Shown: positions 23,955 to 36,406 of the stretch, one piece after another | Layout: each line of letters begins with the position of its first letter | How positions within the stretch are numbered: the first letter of the stretch is position 1 | Origin: Pyrus communis | Lineage: Eukaryota > Streptophyta > Magnoliopsida > Rosales > Rosaceae | Direction: 5' to 3' | DNA: 64,000 bases | Assembly (NCBI RefSeq): GCF_963583255.1 | Contig: NC_084804.1 | Span: forward strand, 27,531,061-27,595,060 | The notes under the pieces: model-generated | What the model was told of the DNA's origin: nothing | What the model saw: only the letters and a program-made list of their open reading frames with translations | The model's database searches: none | Position numbers and translations under genes: made by a program

Positions 23955-26160
23955 TGATAGGAGCATATTCATGCGACTTAAATGGCTTGTTCTCGTACTT
24001 TTATGTTATGTTTCTTTAGTTATTTTAGTCCTTTATGCTTATTTTGTGTGTTTTCAGGTTCTAAGGGCTTAAGGAGCAAAGAAGTGCATTTAGGGGCCTT
24101 TTGGAGCACTATTGGGCTAAGGATGGATAGCTTATGCTTGGAGCCAAAGTGTTGGATGAAATTGAAGGCCTTGTATGCACTTGAGGACACAAAACAATGG
24201 CCCTAACCTAATTACACAACCTTGCCATGGGCTTAACCATATTTCCCTTTCCTTGCCATGCAAACCACCCTATTTTAGGCCCATTCTATATACTTAAACC
24301 CTAGCCCTTTAAACTTGCAACCCTATTATGATTTATTCACTTCCATATTCTTCTTTAATCCACATGCATTCAACATAATTCACAACACAAAACAATCACA
24401 CAAACCAACCCATTGCCGTGCCTTCCCTTGCCATTTTCAGCCATCACACTTCATCATTGCAGCCACCATTCACCCTAGTTGTCAATCACATACTTTCCCA
24501 TTGTATAATTCATCCACATGCATCTTTAATCATTCACTCACAAGCTTTCCCAACAAACAATTTAGCCACATGCATCACAACCAAACCTTGCCGTGCATCC
24601 CTTGCATTTCCAGCATTCCCATTTGCATTTTCAGCTTTCCACCAACCAATCTAGTTGTCATTCCACATGCATTCCCTTCTTTAATCATTCCTAGCTGCCA
24701 TTCACATGCTCTCCCATCCATTCTCTCCCTATAAAACCATGCAATGCATTCATACAATTCATTCCATTCACCACAACACAACACACAACACAAAACACCA
24801 TCCTTGCCGTGCCTTCACCCCTTCCATTTTCTGCAGTTTTTCTTCTCCATTGCAGCCACTCCAACCACTCCCCATCCCTCCAAAACACTTCACACCATCA
24901 CACAACCTATCCTTAGACCTTGTGCCACAACAAAGAGGAAGAGAAGAGGGCCTAAACACTTGCCGTGCCTTCACCCCTTCCATTTTCTGCAGTTTTTCTT
25001 CTCCATTGCAGCCACTCCAACCACTCCCCATCCCTCCAAAACACTTCACACCATCACACAACCTATCCTTAGACCTTGTGCCACAACAAAGAGGAAGAGA
25101 AGAGGGCCTAAACGTTCATACAATTCAAGTTTGAGTTGTTGGAATGTTTAGGTGTTTCTTTGATTTCAATGTTTAATTTCAATTCTCTTTGTCTTGTAAG
25201 TATGAGGAACTAAACCCCCTTTAGCTAGGGGGTGATTCGAAATACATGTTTATGCTTGCAATATGAATTGATTACCTTTGGTTGGAATTTCATAAGTTGT
25301 GGATTCAATTTGTTTAACCGTTTGATTGATAACTTATTTATGTATGTTTATTGAGAGTGCACGCTTAATTTTCATGCATGAATATGACGCTAGAATATAA
25401 GTGAGTTTCACCTAATCGTTATGAACTTATATTCACAAGTAGTGGAGGTTGTTTATAAACAATCGCATTAAATGAATTCTTGGCACGAGTTTCATGCTCA
25501 TCATAGTAACGAATGCCTCGTCAACACTTATAGTTTTCATGATGCTTAATGATCTTTGATTGTATCTTTATTGTGCTTTTCACGTAAAGGACTTTTGGAG
25601 AATGTTGTGAATTGCGTTGCGCAAACCCATCCAATTCATTAACTTAAAGGAGAACTTGACGGTTAATTTAAGCGGACCTAATTAACCCGGGGTGTTGAGT
25701 TTCATAACTTATCGAAAGACCAACTGAAAATCAATCTTGTATGCAAGTGTAACATGTATGGAGAAGAACCTTCCAGCTAGCATTCCATCCATATTTTCAT
25801 CACATTCATATTTACATTCTGCCTTTAATTACAATCTGTCCATTTAATTTAATCTCGTCAAAAACTCAATCCCCCCCCATATTTTGTTAAGTCTTAGTCA
25901 TTTGATTCGTTTTAGTATTTTACGTTTGTTTAGTTTTGCATTCTTTGAGTTTAGTTTAGTGTTTTAAACTTTATTTTACGTTTATTTAGTTTTGCATTCT
26001 TTGAGTCTAGTATAGTATTTTATGTGTTTTTACGTTTTTGAGTCAAATCCAAGTGATTAACAATCCCTCCTAATCCCCGGTCCAGAACGATCCCTACTTA
26101 TATCTATACTACAATTGTCAAAAAGAGGGTTTAATTTGTGTGCGTATAATTCTCGCATCA
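23955..26160 (+). repeat. 5' LTR of the young Athila element
   Basis: 2206 bp. It contains a 156-bp tandem duplication (24803-24958 and 24959-25113) that is single in the 3' LTR (about 31880-32036). The small ORFs in it have no conserved protein features. Confidence 0.92.
24730..24735 (+). promoter_or_regulatory. TATA box of the Athila 5' LTR
   Basis: tataaa in ctccctataaaaccatgc, repeated at 31807-31812 in the 3' LTR. It is followed by a C/A-rich leader, as expected for the U3/R boundary. Confidence 0.6.
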
Positions 26161-26165
26161 AATTT

Positions 26166-26183
26166 TGGCGCCGTTGCCGGGGA
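26166..26183 (+). other. tRNA-Asp primer-binding site
   Basis: tggcgccgttgccgggga is complementary over 18 bases to the 3' end of plant tRNA-Asp, the known Athila primer. It lies five bases after the LTR end. Confidence 0.93.
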
Positions 26184-26287
26184 TTGGCAACTTTGCTAAT
26201 CCCTTGGATTGTTTACTTTCTGTTTATTTGTTTATTTTGTTAAAGTTTCTGACCTTGTTTTGTTTTTCTTGTTTTAGGTACTAGTGT

Positions 26288-27451
26288 ATGACTCGGAGTT
26301 CTCAACCGATTCGTGAGGATATCTCGGACTTTGACAGTGATTTTGAGAGGACTTTGAGACGGAGGAAGAAGTACCACCAGTCAAATCTATCAAGCCCAGA
26401 ACCTGAGCTTGAAGAACAAGTCCCAGAAGAGAAGGAGGAGCCCAAGGCACCCAAGGGGGTAGTTGAAGAACCCCAAGGCATGGCCTTGGACAACCGGACA
26501 CTCAAGGAGCTTTCTGCTTCGGGATTGGGTAATGCCGCACCCTTGTGTATCCAATATCCCCCACCGGCCGGAGGCAAGACCGAGGAGTTTGAGTTGAAGT
26601 CAAGCTTGCTCCACCATATTCCGAAGTACCATGGATTGTCCATGGAGGATCCGAACAAGCACTTGAAGGAATTTGAGGTAGTGTGTTCAAGCATGACTCC
26701 CGTCAACATCGACGGAAGTATTTTGAAGATGAAGGCTTTTCCATTCTCTTTAATGGACAAAGCCAAGGATTGGTTGTACGACTTAGCTCCTGGAACCGTC
26801 ACATCTTGGGAGAGCATAAAGATGGCATATCTAGAGAAGTTTTTCCCAACTTCTCGAATCATCTTTTTACGAAAAAAGATAAGTGGAATCCAACAAGAAG
26901 AAGGTGAGTCCTTTCCTACGTATTATGAACGTTTTAAATCTCTTGTTGCTTCGTGTCCACAGCATCAGATGAAGGAGGAGTTGCTTCTGCAATACTTCTA
27001 TGAGCGGCTCCTACCAATTGAACGTCAAATGCTCGACGCCTCGGCGGGTGGAGCATTGGTGGACAAGACACCCAGGGATGCCAAGGTTTTGATTGCTAAC
27101 CGAGCATTGAATGCTCAACAATACGAAGGAGTAGGCCAAAGAGGACCCCCACGGCAGCAAGTACATGAGGTAAGTTCCACACCCGACATTCATTCACAGT
27201 TAGCTAATCTTACTTCCATTATGTCTCAGATGGCCGAAGGAATGAGGGTGCAAGGACCAATTGTATGCGGAGTGTGCTCTATCCAAGGACATGCTTCTGA
27301 GAAGTGCCCACAACTCATTGAAAATGGTGGAAGGGAAAGCGCAAATGCAATTGGGTTTCAAGGCCAAAACCAACCGAGGAACGATCCATATTCGAACACG
27401 TATAATCCAGGTTGGAGAGACCACACGAATTTCAAATGGAGGGAGCCCTAA
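26288..27451 (+). pseudogene. Athila Gag, stopped by one TAA
   Basis: 387 codons. The N-terminal part is acidic and proline-rich (residues about 35-65). A retrotransposon Gag capsid region follows (about 110-260; HIPKYHGLSMEDPNKHLKEF, then WESIKMAYLEKFFP). A zinc knuckle CGVCSIQGHASEKC lies at residues about 327-340. The TAA at 27449-27451 interrupts a frame that continues without break into the protease part at 27452-29089, so the ancestral product was a Gag-protease fusion. This is the only nonsense codon over 2.8 kb. Confidence 0.88.
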
Positions 27452-29089
27452 CAACCACCACAACAAGGAGGCTTTAGACAACAACCCCCAGGTTTCTTCA
27501 CGAAGCCATACGCACCCACACATGCTCCACAACAATCTGCCCCAAATGCTTCAGGTACGTCCCTAGACAATGATACACTTCTTAAGTTACTAACTAATTT
27601 GTCTCAGGGGCAAGAGAATCAAGCCAAGGCAATGCAAAATCAAGAAAAAAGGGTGGATCAATTGGAGAAACAAATTGGGCAGATTGCGGAGTTTGTAGGC
27701 CAATTCCGAGACCAAGGCAAGCTCCCAAGCTCAACCATCCCAAACCCAAATGGAGGGTTCGAAACGGCCAATGCAATCATCTTGAGAAGTGGAAAAGAAG
27801 TTGGGGCAAGTCCTACACCATCACCATCAGGTCCTAGCGAGAATGAAAAATTGAGAATTGAAGAGGAGGAAGCAAGCCACCCCACGGCAAAGGTGGAAAC
27901 ACCATTGCCGCAAGCTTTTATTGATCCAAAAATGTCCAATTCGGCCAAAAAGGGTAAGAATGTGTCAAATTCGGTTCCTACTAATGTTTTTCCTTGGAAT
28001 GTGCCTTTTCCTAGTAGGTTCATGCAAACAAAGAAGGAGGAGCAGGAGAAAGACATTCTTGAGACGTTTAGAAGGGTCCAAGTAAACATTCCTTTACTTG
28101 ATGCCATTAAGCAAGTGCCCAGGTATGCAAAGTTTTTAAAAGAGTTATGCACAACTAGGAAAAGAATTGCAAACAAAGAAGTTGTGAAAGTAAGTGAAAA
28201 TGTATCCGCGGTTTTGCAACGAAAGTTACCTCCAAAATGTAAGGATCCAGGGAGCTTTACTATCCCATGCATAATTGGAAACACTAAATTTGAACAATGC
28301 ATGTTAGATTTAGGTGCTTCTATTAATGTCATGTCGTATTCCATTTATGCATCTATGAACCTTGGTGAGTTAAAACAAGATGGAGTTGTAATTCAATTGG
28401 CCGATCGTTCTAATGTTTATCCCAAGGGAGTCCTTGAGGATGTTTTAGTGCAGGTCAATCATCTCATATTTCCTGCAGATTTTTATGTCTTAGAAATGGA
28501 GGATTCAAGCGATGCTCCATCATTACCACTCTTGCTAGGCCGTCCGTTCATGAAAACGGCCCAAACCAAGATTGATGTGGCCAAAGGAGCACTAACAATG
28601 GAGTTTGGTGGTGATGTAATTAAATTCAATGTTTATGACTCTGTTAAGAATCCTAATGATAGTCATTCTTGTTTTGTCATAGATATGCATAAGGACATAG
28701 GGCCGAAAGGATCCACACCTAGCCCGAAGGATGTATCAGGAACCACCGTTGGAGAAGAACTTGGAGTGATTGCCCTACAACCACCCAATATGGCCGAAAG
28801 TAGCCATGGTGACATTGTTGATAGGGCTGCCGATCTTGAGCCTTCACTACAATATGTTTGTAAGTCGTCAAGCCCAATTTCAATTCCCATTTCAAATAAT
28901 AGGTTGTTACCTTATGTGGCGCAGGTGACCAACCGATTTGAAGGCGATGGGAGCATGTACATGGACTTTCGGATCCACAACACCACCATCAGGGAGGATC
29001 GTTATCCCCGCCCATTCAGTGAGCCATATTATGAAAGTGTTCAAGGAGCATACCGTGGACGACATACCCTTCCATGCTGTGGACTCTAA
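27452..29089 (+). pseudogene. Athila Gag C-terminus and aspartic protease
   Basis: Same frame as the Gag ORF; the first available ATG-led or near-ATG segment starts at 27599. A coiled-coil stretch (about 27640-27700; KRVDQLEKQIGQIAEFVGQF) precedes a retropepsin domain. Its catalytic motif LDLGASINVM has the Asp at 28307-28309 and a matching LLLGRPFMKTA flap-distal motif near 28530. It ends with a divergent tail (stop at 29087-29089). No polymerase motifs follow, and the next bases already resemble the post-pol Athila spacer (gggaggcaaccca). The pol deletion therefore lies near 28950-29120. Confidence 0.88.
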
Positions 29090-31031
29090 GTGAGGCATAA
29101 GCATACCATCGTCCGGCTGCAAGACGTAAAAGAAAGCGCTTCGTGGGAGGCAACCCATGCAATCACCAAGGAGAAGATGGAATTTACACTCCATAACCAG
29201 ATTTGCGTCCCTAAACTCTTCTCTTTGTTATTTACATTCTGCCAAGTTTAGCGTGTTTTGTTGCTGTTTGTGTGTTTGTTTTTGTCAGGTGTGATTTTAA
29301 GCTTAAAACATTGAGGACAATGTTTGATTTAAGTGTGGGGGGGGGGGGGGGTAACTAAGTATATTTGATGCAAATTCGTGGGATTTTATCACCCATGACT
29401 TCAAGTGTTGTTCCTTGCTGTTTTAAAGTGTTTTTAATGTTTTATTATTTTTTATTTTATAACTCCGAAAATCACATGAAAATTTGAAAAACATGTTTTG
29501 AAAAGCCTAAAAAGAGTGTTTTGAGTCGTTTTTGTGTGTTTGTGTCTTAGGATACCTTCCAACACAATGATGAGGATTTGGTTTGTAATTGCATGACTGT
29601 TAAAAAGAGTTATAAACATGGAGAAAAGTTTGATTTACTCTTGGTATATGCTTGGTTATGGTTATAATGTATGACTTCACATGCAATCATAAAAGAAAAA
29701 TTCATTTTTTTTTGTAACATGCTTGAAGGAAGGAACTCAAACAAACGCTACAACCTTGTGAGACTTGAGCCTAAACGTTCTTTGGAGAGTTATAATCTGT
29801 GATTCTTTGTTTTCTAAAGTTGTTGCATGATCTCATTATTCCTTGCTTGGTTGCTACTTAGAATGCAATTATATCATGATAGAACTAAATGCTAGAACTT
29901 ATATCCATTTCATTCAAAGCATGACATTGAATTGCATAACATATATCAAGATGAAGTTGTGTAGTTGCCACCATAGCCAAATAGCCTTACTTCCCATATT
30001 TCGTATATATTAGTTTTAACCTTGTTGAGCCTCGTTTAGCCTATTTTCTTTGCTAACCACACCACCCCTTACCTAGCCTAGAGTAGGACTTTCCTATACC
30101 CTTGTTCTTGAAGTATAGTGAGCATGACTTAAATGAATTCCTTTTGAGTTACATTATGCAAGAAAATGAGTGTGGGGGAGTGAAAGTTTGTTCTTACGTT
30201 TATATGTATGTTTTGAGATTCAAAAGAAAAAGAAGAAGAAAAGAAAGAAAAAGAGTGAAAATAAGTGAGAATGAACTCACGAGCGTTGATGGTTGAAGAA
30301 AGGGTCCAAAAAGTTGAATATGGCCTTAAGTTTTGTGTGATTCCCCCTTGAGTGATCAAAGTTGACTTCTGCGTTCTAAAGGGAATTCTAAGTGCCTAAT
30401 TCAATACTTTGCTCACTATTGCTTTAAGAACCTTTGTTTTCCAGATTCCTTCTTTGTTATCCAAACACCCCAAGCCCTATTACAACCCGTGACTTCAATC
30501 TAGAGTGTTATGTGTTTCAATTTGTGGAGTTTGAACTTGGTATGAGCATATGGTGTCACTGGTTCTTGCATCTAAGTAGGAGCATTCCATTCATGAGATC
30601 ATACCTAAACATGCTTATTAACTCCAGAAATTGCTTCCTTTGAGATACATATATGTGAGTGTTCGTTTTTATGCTTACATCAATCTTCTCACATATAACT
30701 AGATTAGGGTGTGTAGTCAGAAAATCTGAGTGAAAATTGAGTGCATATCTTGTAATGAATTGAGCAAATTCTCTAAGGCATGTTACTACATTCAAAACAT
30801 GGTTTTAAATGCTTAATTATGAACTAGTATGTGGTGATTATGATTAAGTATGTACTTAAGTGTAAAGATAACCAAAATCTGTGGAAATGATGATTTTTAA
30901 CATGTCATGTGCATTGGAAATCCCTCAGGCAACGTTGGAAGGTTTAAGATTGTCTTCGGTTTGTTTTGTTTCGTTTTGTTTTGTTTTTCTGTTTTGCTCG
31001 AGGACTAGCAAAAGCTAAGTGTGGGGGAATT
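29090..31031 (+). other. Athila 3' internal non-coding region
   Basis: About 1.9 kb without a credible gene. It has a run of 15 G at 29337-29351 in aagtgtg(G)n taactaag context and is collinear with 2468-4296. It ends in the polypurine tract gtgtgggggaattt. Confidence 0.85.
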
Positions 31032-33086
31032 TGATAGGAGCATATTCATGCGACTTAAATGGCTTGTTCTCGTACTTTTACGTTATGTTTCTTTAGTTAT
31101 TTTAGTCCTTTATGCTTCTTTTGTGTGTTTTCAGGTTCTAAGGGCTTAAGGAGCAAATAAGTGCATTTAGGGGCCTTTTGGAGCACTATTGGGCTAAGGA
31201 TGGATAGCTTATGCTTGGAGCCAAAGTGTTGGATGAAATTGAAGGCCTTGTATGCACTTGAGGACACAAAACAATGGCCCTAACCCAATTACACAACCTT
31301 GCCATGGGCTTAACCATATTTCCCTTTCCTTGCCATGCAAACCACCCTATTTTAGGCCCATTCTATGTACTTAAACCCTAGCCCTTTAAACTTGCAGCCC
31401 TATTATGATTTATTCACTTCCATATTCTTCTTTAATCCACATGCATTCATCATAATTCACAACACAAAACAATCACACAAACCAACCCATTGCCGTGCCT
31501 TCCCTTGCCATTTTCAGCCATCACACTTCATCATTGCAGCCACCATTCACCCTAGTTGTCAATCACATACTTTCCCATTGTATAATTCATCCATATGCAT
31601 CTTTAATCATTCACTCACAAGCTTTCCCAACAAATAATTCAGCCACATGCATCACAACCAAACCTTGCCGTGCATCCCTTGCATTTCCAGCATTCCCATT
31701 TGCATTTTCAGCTTTCCACCAACCAATCTAGTTGTCATTCCACATGCATTCCCTTCTTTAATCATTCCTAGCTGCCATTCACATGCTCTCCCATCCATTC
31801 TCTCCCTATAAAACCATGCAATGCATTCATACAATTCATTCCATTCACCACAACACAACACACAACACAAAACACCATCCTTGCCGTGCCTTCACCCCTT
31901 CCATTTTCTACAGTTTTTCTTCTCCATTGCAGCCACTCCAACCACTCCCCATCCCTCCAAAACACTTCACACCATCACACAACCTATCCTTAGACCTTGT
32001 GCCACAACAAAGAGGAAGAGAAGAGGGCCTAAACGTTCATACAATTCAAGTTTGAGTTGTTGGAATGTTTAGGTGTTTCTTTGATTTCAATGTTTAATTT
32101 CAATTCTCTTTGTCTTGTAAGTATGAGGAACTAAACCCCCTTTAGCTAGGGGGTGATTCGAAATACATGTTTATGCTTGCAATATGAATTGACTACCTTT
32201 GGTTGGAATTTCATAAGTTGTGGATTCAATTTGTTTAACCGTTTGATTGATAACTTATTTATGTATGTTTATTGAGAGTGCACGCTTAATTTTCATGCAT
32301 GAATATAACGCTAGAATATAAGTGAGTTTCACCTAATCGTTATGAACTTATATTCACAAGTAGTGGAGGTTGCTTATAAACAATCGCGTTAAATGAATTC
32401 TTGGCACGAGTTTCATGCTCATCATAGTAACGAATGCCTCGTCAACACTTATAGTTTCCATGATGCTTAATGATCTTTGATTGTATCTTTATTGTGCTTT
32501 TCACGTAAAGGACTTTTGGAGAATGTTGTGAATTGCGTTGCGCAAACCCATCCAATTCATTAACTTAAAGGAGAACTTGACGGTTAATTTAAGCGGACCT
32601 AATTAACCCGGGGTGTTGAGTTTCATAACTTATCGAAAGACCAACTGAAAATCAATCTTGTATGCAAGTGTAACATGTGTGGAGAAGAACCTTCTAGCTA
32701 GCATTCCATCCATATTTTCATCACATTCATATTTACATTCTGCCTTTAATTACAATCTGTCCATTTAATTTAATCTCGTAAAAAACTCAATCCCCCCCCC
32801 CATATTTTGTTAAGTCTTAGTCATTTGATTCGTTTTAGTATTTTGCGTTTGTTTAGTTTTGCATTCTTTGAGTTTAGTTTAGTGTTTTAAACTTTATTTT
32901 ACGTTTATTTAGTTTTGCATTCTTTGAGTCTAGTATAGTATTTTATATTGTGTTTTTACGTTTTTGAGTCAAGTCCAAGTGATTAACAATCCCTCCTAAT
33001 CTCCGGTCCAGAACGATCCCTACTTATATCTATACTACAATTGCCAAAAAGAGGGTTTAATTTGTGTGCGTATAATTCTCGCATCA
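31032..33086 (+). repeat. 3' LTR of the young Athila element
   Basis: 2055 bp. It is nearly identical to the 5' LTR except that it lacks the 156-bp duplication. The target duplication cttgc follows at 33087-33091. Confidence 0.92.
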
Positions 33087-33091
33087 CTTGC

Positions 33092-33746
33092 AATGTATAT
33101 TTTCATAGTGAAGTTCCTGAGCTTTACGAAGAGCCACTGCAACCACTGTTAAATACATATAGCCTTGCTTGGAGGAACTCTAATCATGGCTTTTGGAACA
33201 ACATAAAAGCTCCAAATCAAGCATTTGCACCTCCATTACAACAGGAATCTTTTGACACTATTTTGGAGGACACTTTGAAGCTACTTGCTCAAAGCACTTT
33301 ACAATTTCAACAATCAATGAGTAGCATGATTCAAGAACACTCCACTGCACTTACCAAGTTGGAAATTCAATTGGGGCAGATTGTCTAAGCATTAAATGAA
33401 CATAAATCCGGTGGTGATCATCAAGAAGATGAGGAGGAACAACCAAAGGAAGCTTGCAATGTATATTTTCATAGTGAAGTTCTTGAGCTTTACGAAGAAG
33501 AAGAACCTTACATTCCTCCCAAGCCATATGTTCCACCAATTCCGTTTCCAGGGAGATTTGTCAAACAAGAACATGATGAGTCACCCATAGATGTGCTTGG
33601 TGAAACTGTGTCGGACATAGTGTTTGAAGCTCTTTCTCTATCCTCTAATTTAATTGAATGATTTTCAAAATCTGTGCCGAATTCTCCTTGTTGTTTTACA
33701 TCTTTTCAGGTGCCATATTTGGAGTCTTTAAAAGATGATTTGCTGC
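33092..33746 (+). pseudogene. Internal coding relic of the Athila-like element (duplicated)
   Basis: Continues the relic interrupted at 23954. The block 33126-33450 repeats 23627-23954. Its frame (33126 to about 33388) again shows NTYSLAWRNSNHGFWNN and a Gln-rich helix. A proline-rich segment with PPIPFPGRF (about 33530-33555) follows, a phrase typical of the linker before Athila protease. A TGA lies at about 33660. The relic is cut at 33746 by the Tat-type insertion. Confidence 0.65.
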
Positions 33747-34303
33747 TGTAGAGCCAAAAATAATCACAAGGCGACATGTGGATTTTTGGTGAAAAGGACA
33801 AAGTTACCCCTGAGACATACCGGTTCTCCTACGTGCGAGCAGTAGACAACCATTCTTTAATCAAGCCAAGAGTGCCTAAGGTAACAAATTCCAAATTATC
33901 TCATCCATCCTCATCTTAGGTAATTACTTCATAACCTACAAATGATTCCATATAAATGGAGATTAATTGGCTAATTAATGGATTAATTCCTAATTAATCC
34001 ATTAATCACCAATTAAATCACCCATTTTCACACAAAAATCCTCTAAGGGCTGGCCACCTCCATTCTCTGTATATATGACCCTATTTTCTCTAAAAAGGGA
34101 GGTCCACACTCTTGTAAAACTCCAAAAACTCTCCAAACACTTTTTCTCTCTAAATTCTAACTTTGGCATCAGAGGTTCTTCGGCCAAAGCCCCCCTCCCC
34201 ATTCATCGTGGGCGCGTGAGGCTCTTGGCCTTAACCTAAGGTGTTAATTGTTTTGTAGGTGCAATTTTGTCTAAGATCAAGAAGGCAGAAATTTGCATCC
34301 ATA
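33747..34303 (+). repeat. 5' LTR of the Tat-type element
   Basis: Matches 45539-46094, with a TATA-like tatatat near 34069. Two direct 9-base phrases around attaatgga occur near 33970-34010. Confidence 0.87.
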
Positions 34304-34500
34304 CAAGGGAGACGAAGATTCGGATCGACATCTCAAGCACTATCGCAGTACCATGATCCTCTACAGGAATAACGATGCGCTTATGTGCAAAATTTTTTCC
34401 ATAGCCCTACAAGGCGAGGCACAAGATTGCTTTCACACTTTAACCCTGCAGTCAATCCGGAGTTTCAACGAACTGTCCTTTGTTTTCACTAAGGAGTACT
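34293..34500 (+). pseudogene. Tat-type Gag, N-terminal fragment
   Basis: Reads DSDRHLKHYRSTMILYRNND and then a capsid-like region (ALQGEAQDCFHTL, SFNELSFVFTKEYL). This is the usual retrotransposon Gag fold found in Tat/Ogre elements. The frame is cut after EYL by the gag-only Copia insertion and continues at 43497. Confidence 0.8.
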
Positions 34501-36390
34501 TGTTGGAAATATGCCCTGAAAGTCAATCTTTGGAAGAAACCTTTCAGGACAATGAATTGATGTATATATATATGACTCTTATACATCGGAAGGCAAAGAT
34601 ACTAATTAGGACTATCTCAATGAACAAAATATGTCCTAAATAGTGAATCCATGGACAATGGATCGATGGAAGAAGGAACCTAATGATGTTAGATTACAGA
34701 GACCTTCTTCTCATAACCATCATGTCCAAAAAGGTTCCTGGTCATAGGATTGTCGGAGGGATACTGACAATCCATAGACCGGTACATACTATGTCCGCTT
34801 CAATTGGAAGGATGGAAAGTCTCATCCCATTCGTGTAGCGACACTAAGACAAGTATGTAGGTGCTCATTAAGGGAATGAGTTCACTGAACACAATCGAAC
34901 GAGAGTACTTGCATGGAGGTCTACTCACATGTCAAGCAAGTAACTCTAATGGTTGGAATAATGTAAGTAATCCTTTGACCTGAGGCATCGTCGTTGTCTT
35001 GTGGTTAAGTACTTAATCTTTGATTATGTTAAAGTCATTCCGTTCGTGAGTGTCCAAGGCATCGTTGGGGTTAAGCCACTTAGCCATGAAGGCAAGTGAA
35101 TGCGCAACAAGGAATCTCTAATCCTCGATAAGAGAGGATGAATACTCTAAGATATGATTCGGGAATCTTCGGCCGAAGTATCGAGCGTAATAAAGGAAAG
35201 CGTTCCTATACGTCTCAAATGAATCATATAAGAAGGAATAATCACATTAAGGGTTTGACATTATAAATCCATACCCTAGTAATGTGATTGAGAGTATTGT
35301 TTTAGAGAAGGATCGAATTACATTGTAATTCCAACTGAATAGGTTCTCCGAATAACTTCTACATTAGCTTGGGTAGCCATGATATATGGTTAGATGTCAC
35401 TCATGGCTTGTGAGTTCTTCTAGATGATTAAATGTAGTCATCAAAAGGAAGGTGAATTAAAAGTAAGTTTTAATTGACTAAGTGATTGGATAATCAATTG
35501 GATTGATGCCAATCACCTCACTGCCTTGCTAATTAGAACCTAAAAGATTGTTCACCAATACACTCTTGTAGTGAGTAACTAATGGATGAAGGAAATAATT
35601 AATTGGATTAATTATGTGTTTTGATTAATTTAGAAAGTCTAAAGAAATCATAAAAGCGATAAAGATCGTTTTGGGCTTAAAGAAACGTTCGGGTTTAATT
35701 AGGCCCATTGGGCCAAAACCCATTAGGCTTTTATTCAAGCATTGGATGACTTGAAATAATTAAAAGCCCAAAGCCCAAACCAAACACATATGGCCGGCCA
35801 CCAAGGGAGAGATAGGTTAAAATGTTGACTTGTTTCTTTTGTCTATAAAAGGAACTTTATAACACAAAGTTCATGAGGGTTTTATGTGTTCTAAAAACAA
35901 CAAAAGAGAAAAGAAAAGCTCTCTCTCTTGAACACAAAGGGCCGGCCGCCAAGGGGGTGATTTAACTAATCATCTATACACCCTTTTGGTTATTCCTTCA
36001 TCTTTCTCATTACAAAGTGGGTGAGGATCTTTAGAGGTTTTCATATCTTTGGAAACTTGAAGAGAACCTAGGAGCACTTACTTTACAAAGTGGAGGAAGC
36101 AAGGAGGGAGGCTAGGCTCAAGGAGTTTGAGGAGCAAAGATCTTGAAGGTGGTCCATCCTTGGTCTAAGATCTAGATCAAGAGGTATAAAACTAAACCCC
36201 TAGTTTGTTCTTCTTCTAAATTTTGTTTTGATGCATCTTATATAAACCTATGCATCTTGAAGGGGATTTGCATGACTATAGCTTTGATAAAATGTATGAC
36301 ATGCTTCCGTTGCTTTCGTATATAAATTTTGAATTGTATATGCATGCTAGTCACTAGAAATCCCACATGAATCTCATAGATTTCCCTTCA
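34501..36390 (+). repeat. 5' LTR of the gag-only Copia
   Basis: 1890 bp, with the same length and order as 41598-43491. One visible length difference is in the tatatata run near 34562. It contains no conserved ORF. Confidence 0.92.
35844..35849 (+). promoter_or_regulatory. TATA box of the gag-only Copia LTR
   Basis: tataaa in ttttgtctataaaaggaac; the same sequence is at 42945-42950 in the 3' LTR. Confidence 0.6.
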
Positions 36391-36392
36391 AG

Positions 36393-36406
36393 TGGTATCA
36401 AGAGCC
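36393..36406 (+). other. Primer-binding site of the gag-only Copia
   Basis: tggtatcaagagcc, tRNA-Met type, two bases after the LTR. Confidence 0.88.

Larger units (their letters stand above)
23955..33086 (+). mobile_element. Young non-autonomous Athila element (gag-protease only)
   Basis: LTRs at 23955-26160 and 31032-33086 start tgataggagcatattcatgcg and end ctcgcatca. The target duplication cttgc is exact (23950-23954 and 33087-33091). A full tRNA-Asp primer-binding site follows the 5' LTR and a polypurine tract gtgtgggggaattt precedes the 3' LTR. The inside encodes only Gag and protease, then about 1.9 kb of non-coding DNA. Reverse transcriptase, RNase H and integrase are absent, so it depends on helpers. 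By eye the LTRs differ at few sites apart from an internal duplication, which indicates a recent insertion. Confidence 0.94.

Noticed and set aside
24315..25151. Several overlapping ORFs of 70-140 codons in the Athila LTR, repeated at 31365-32072.
   Set aside because: They lie in LTR DNA of C/A-rich composition, overlap in several frames, and have no conserved motif; they are fortuitous open frames.
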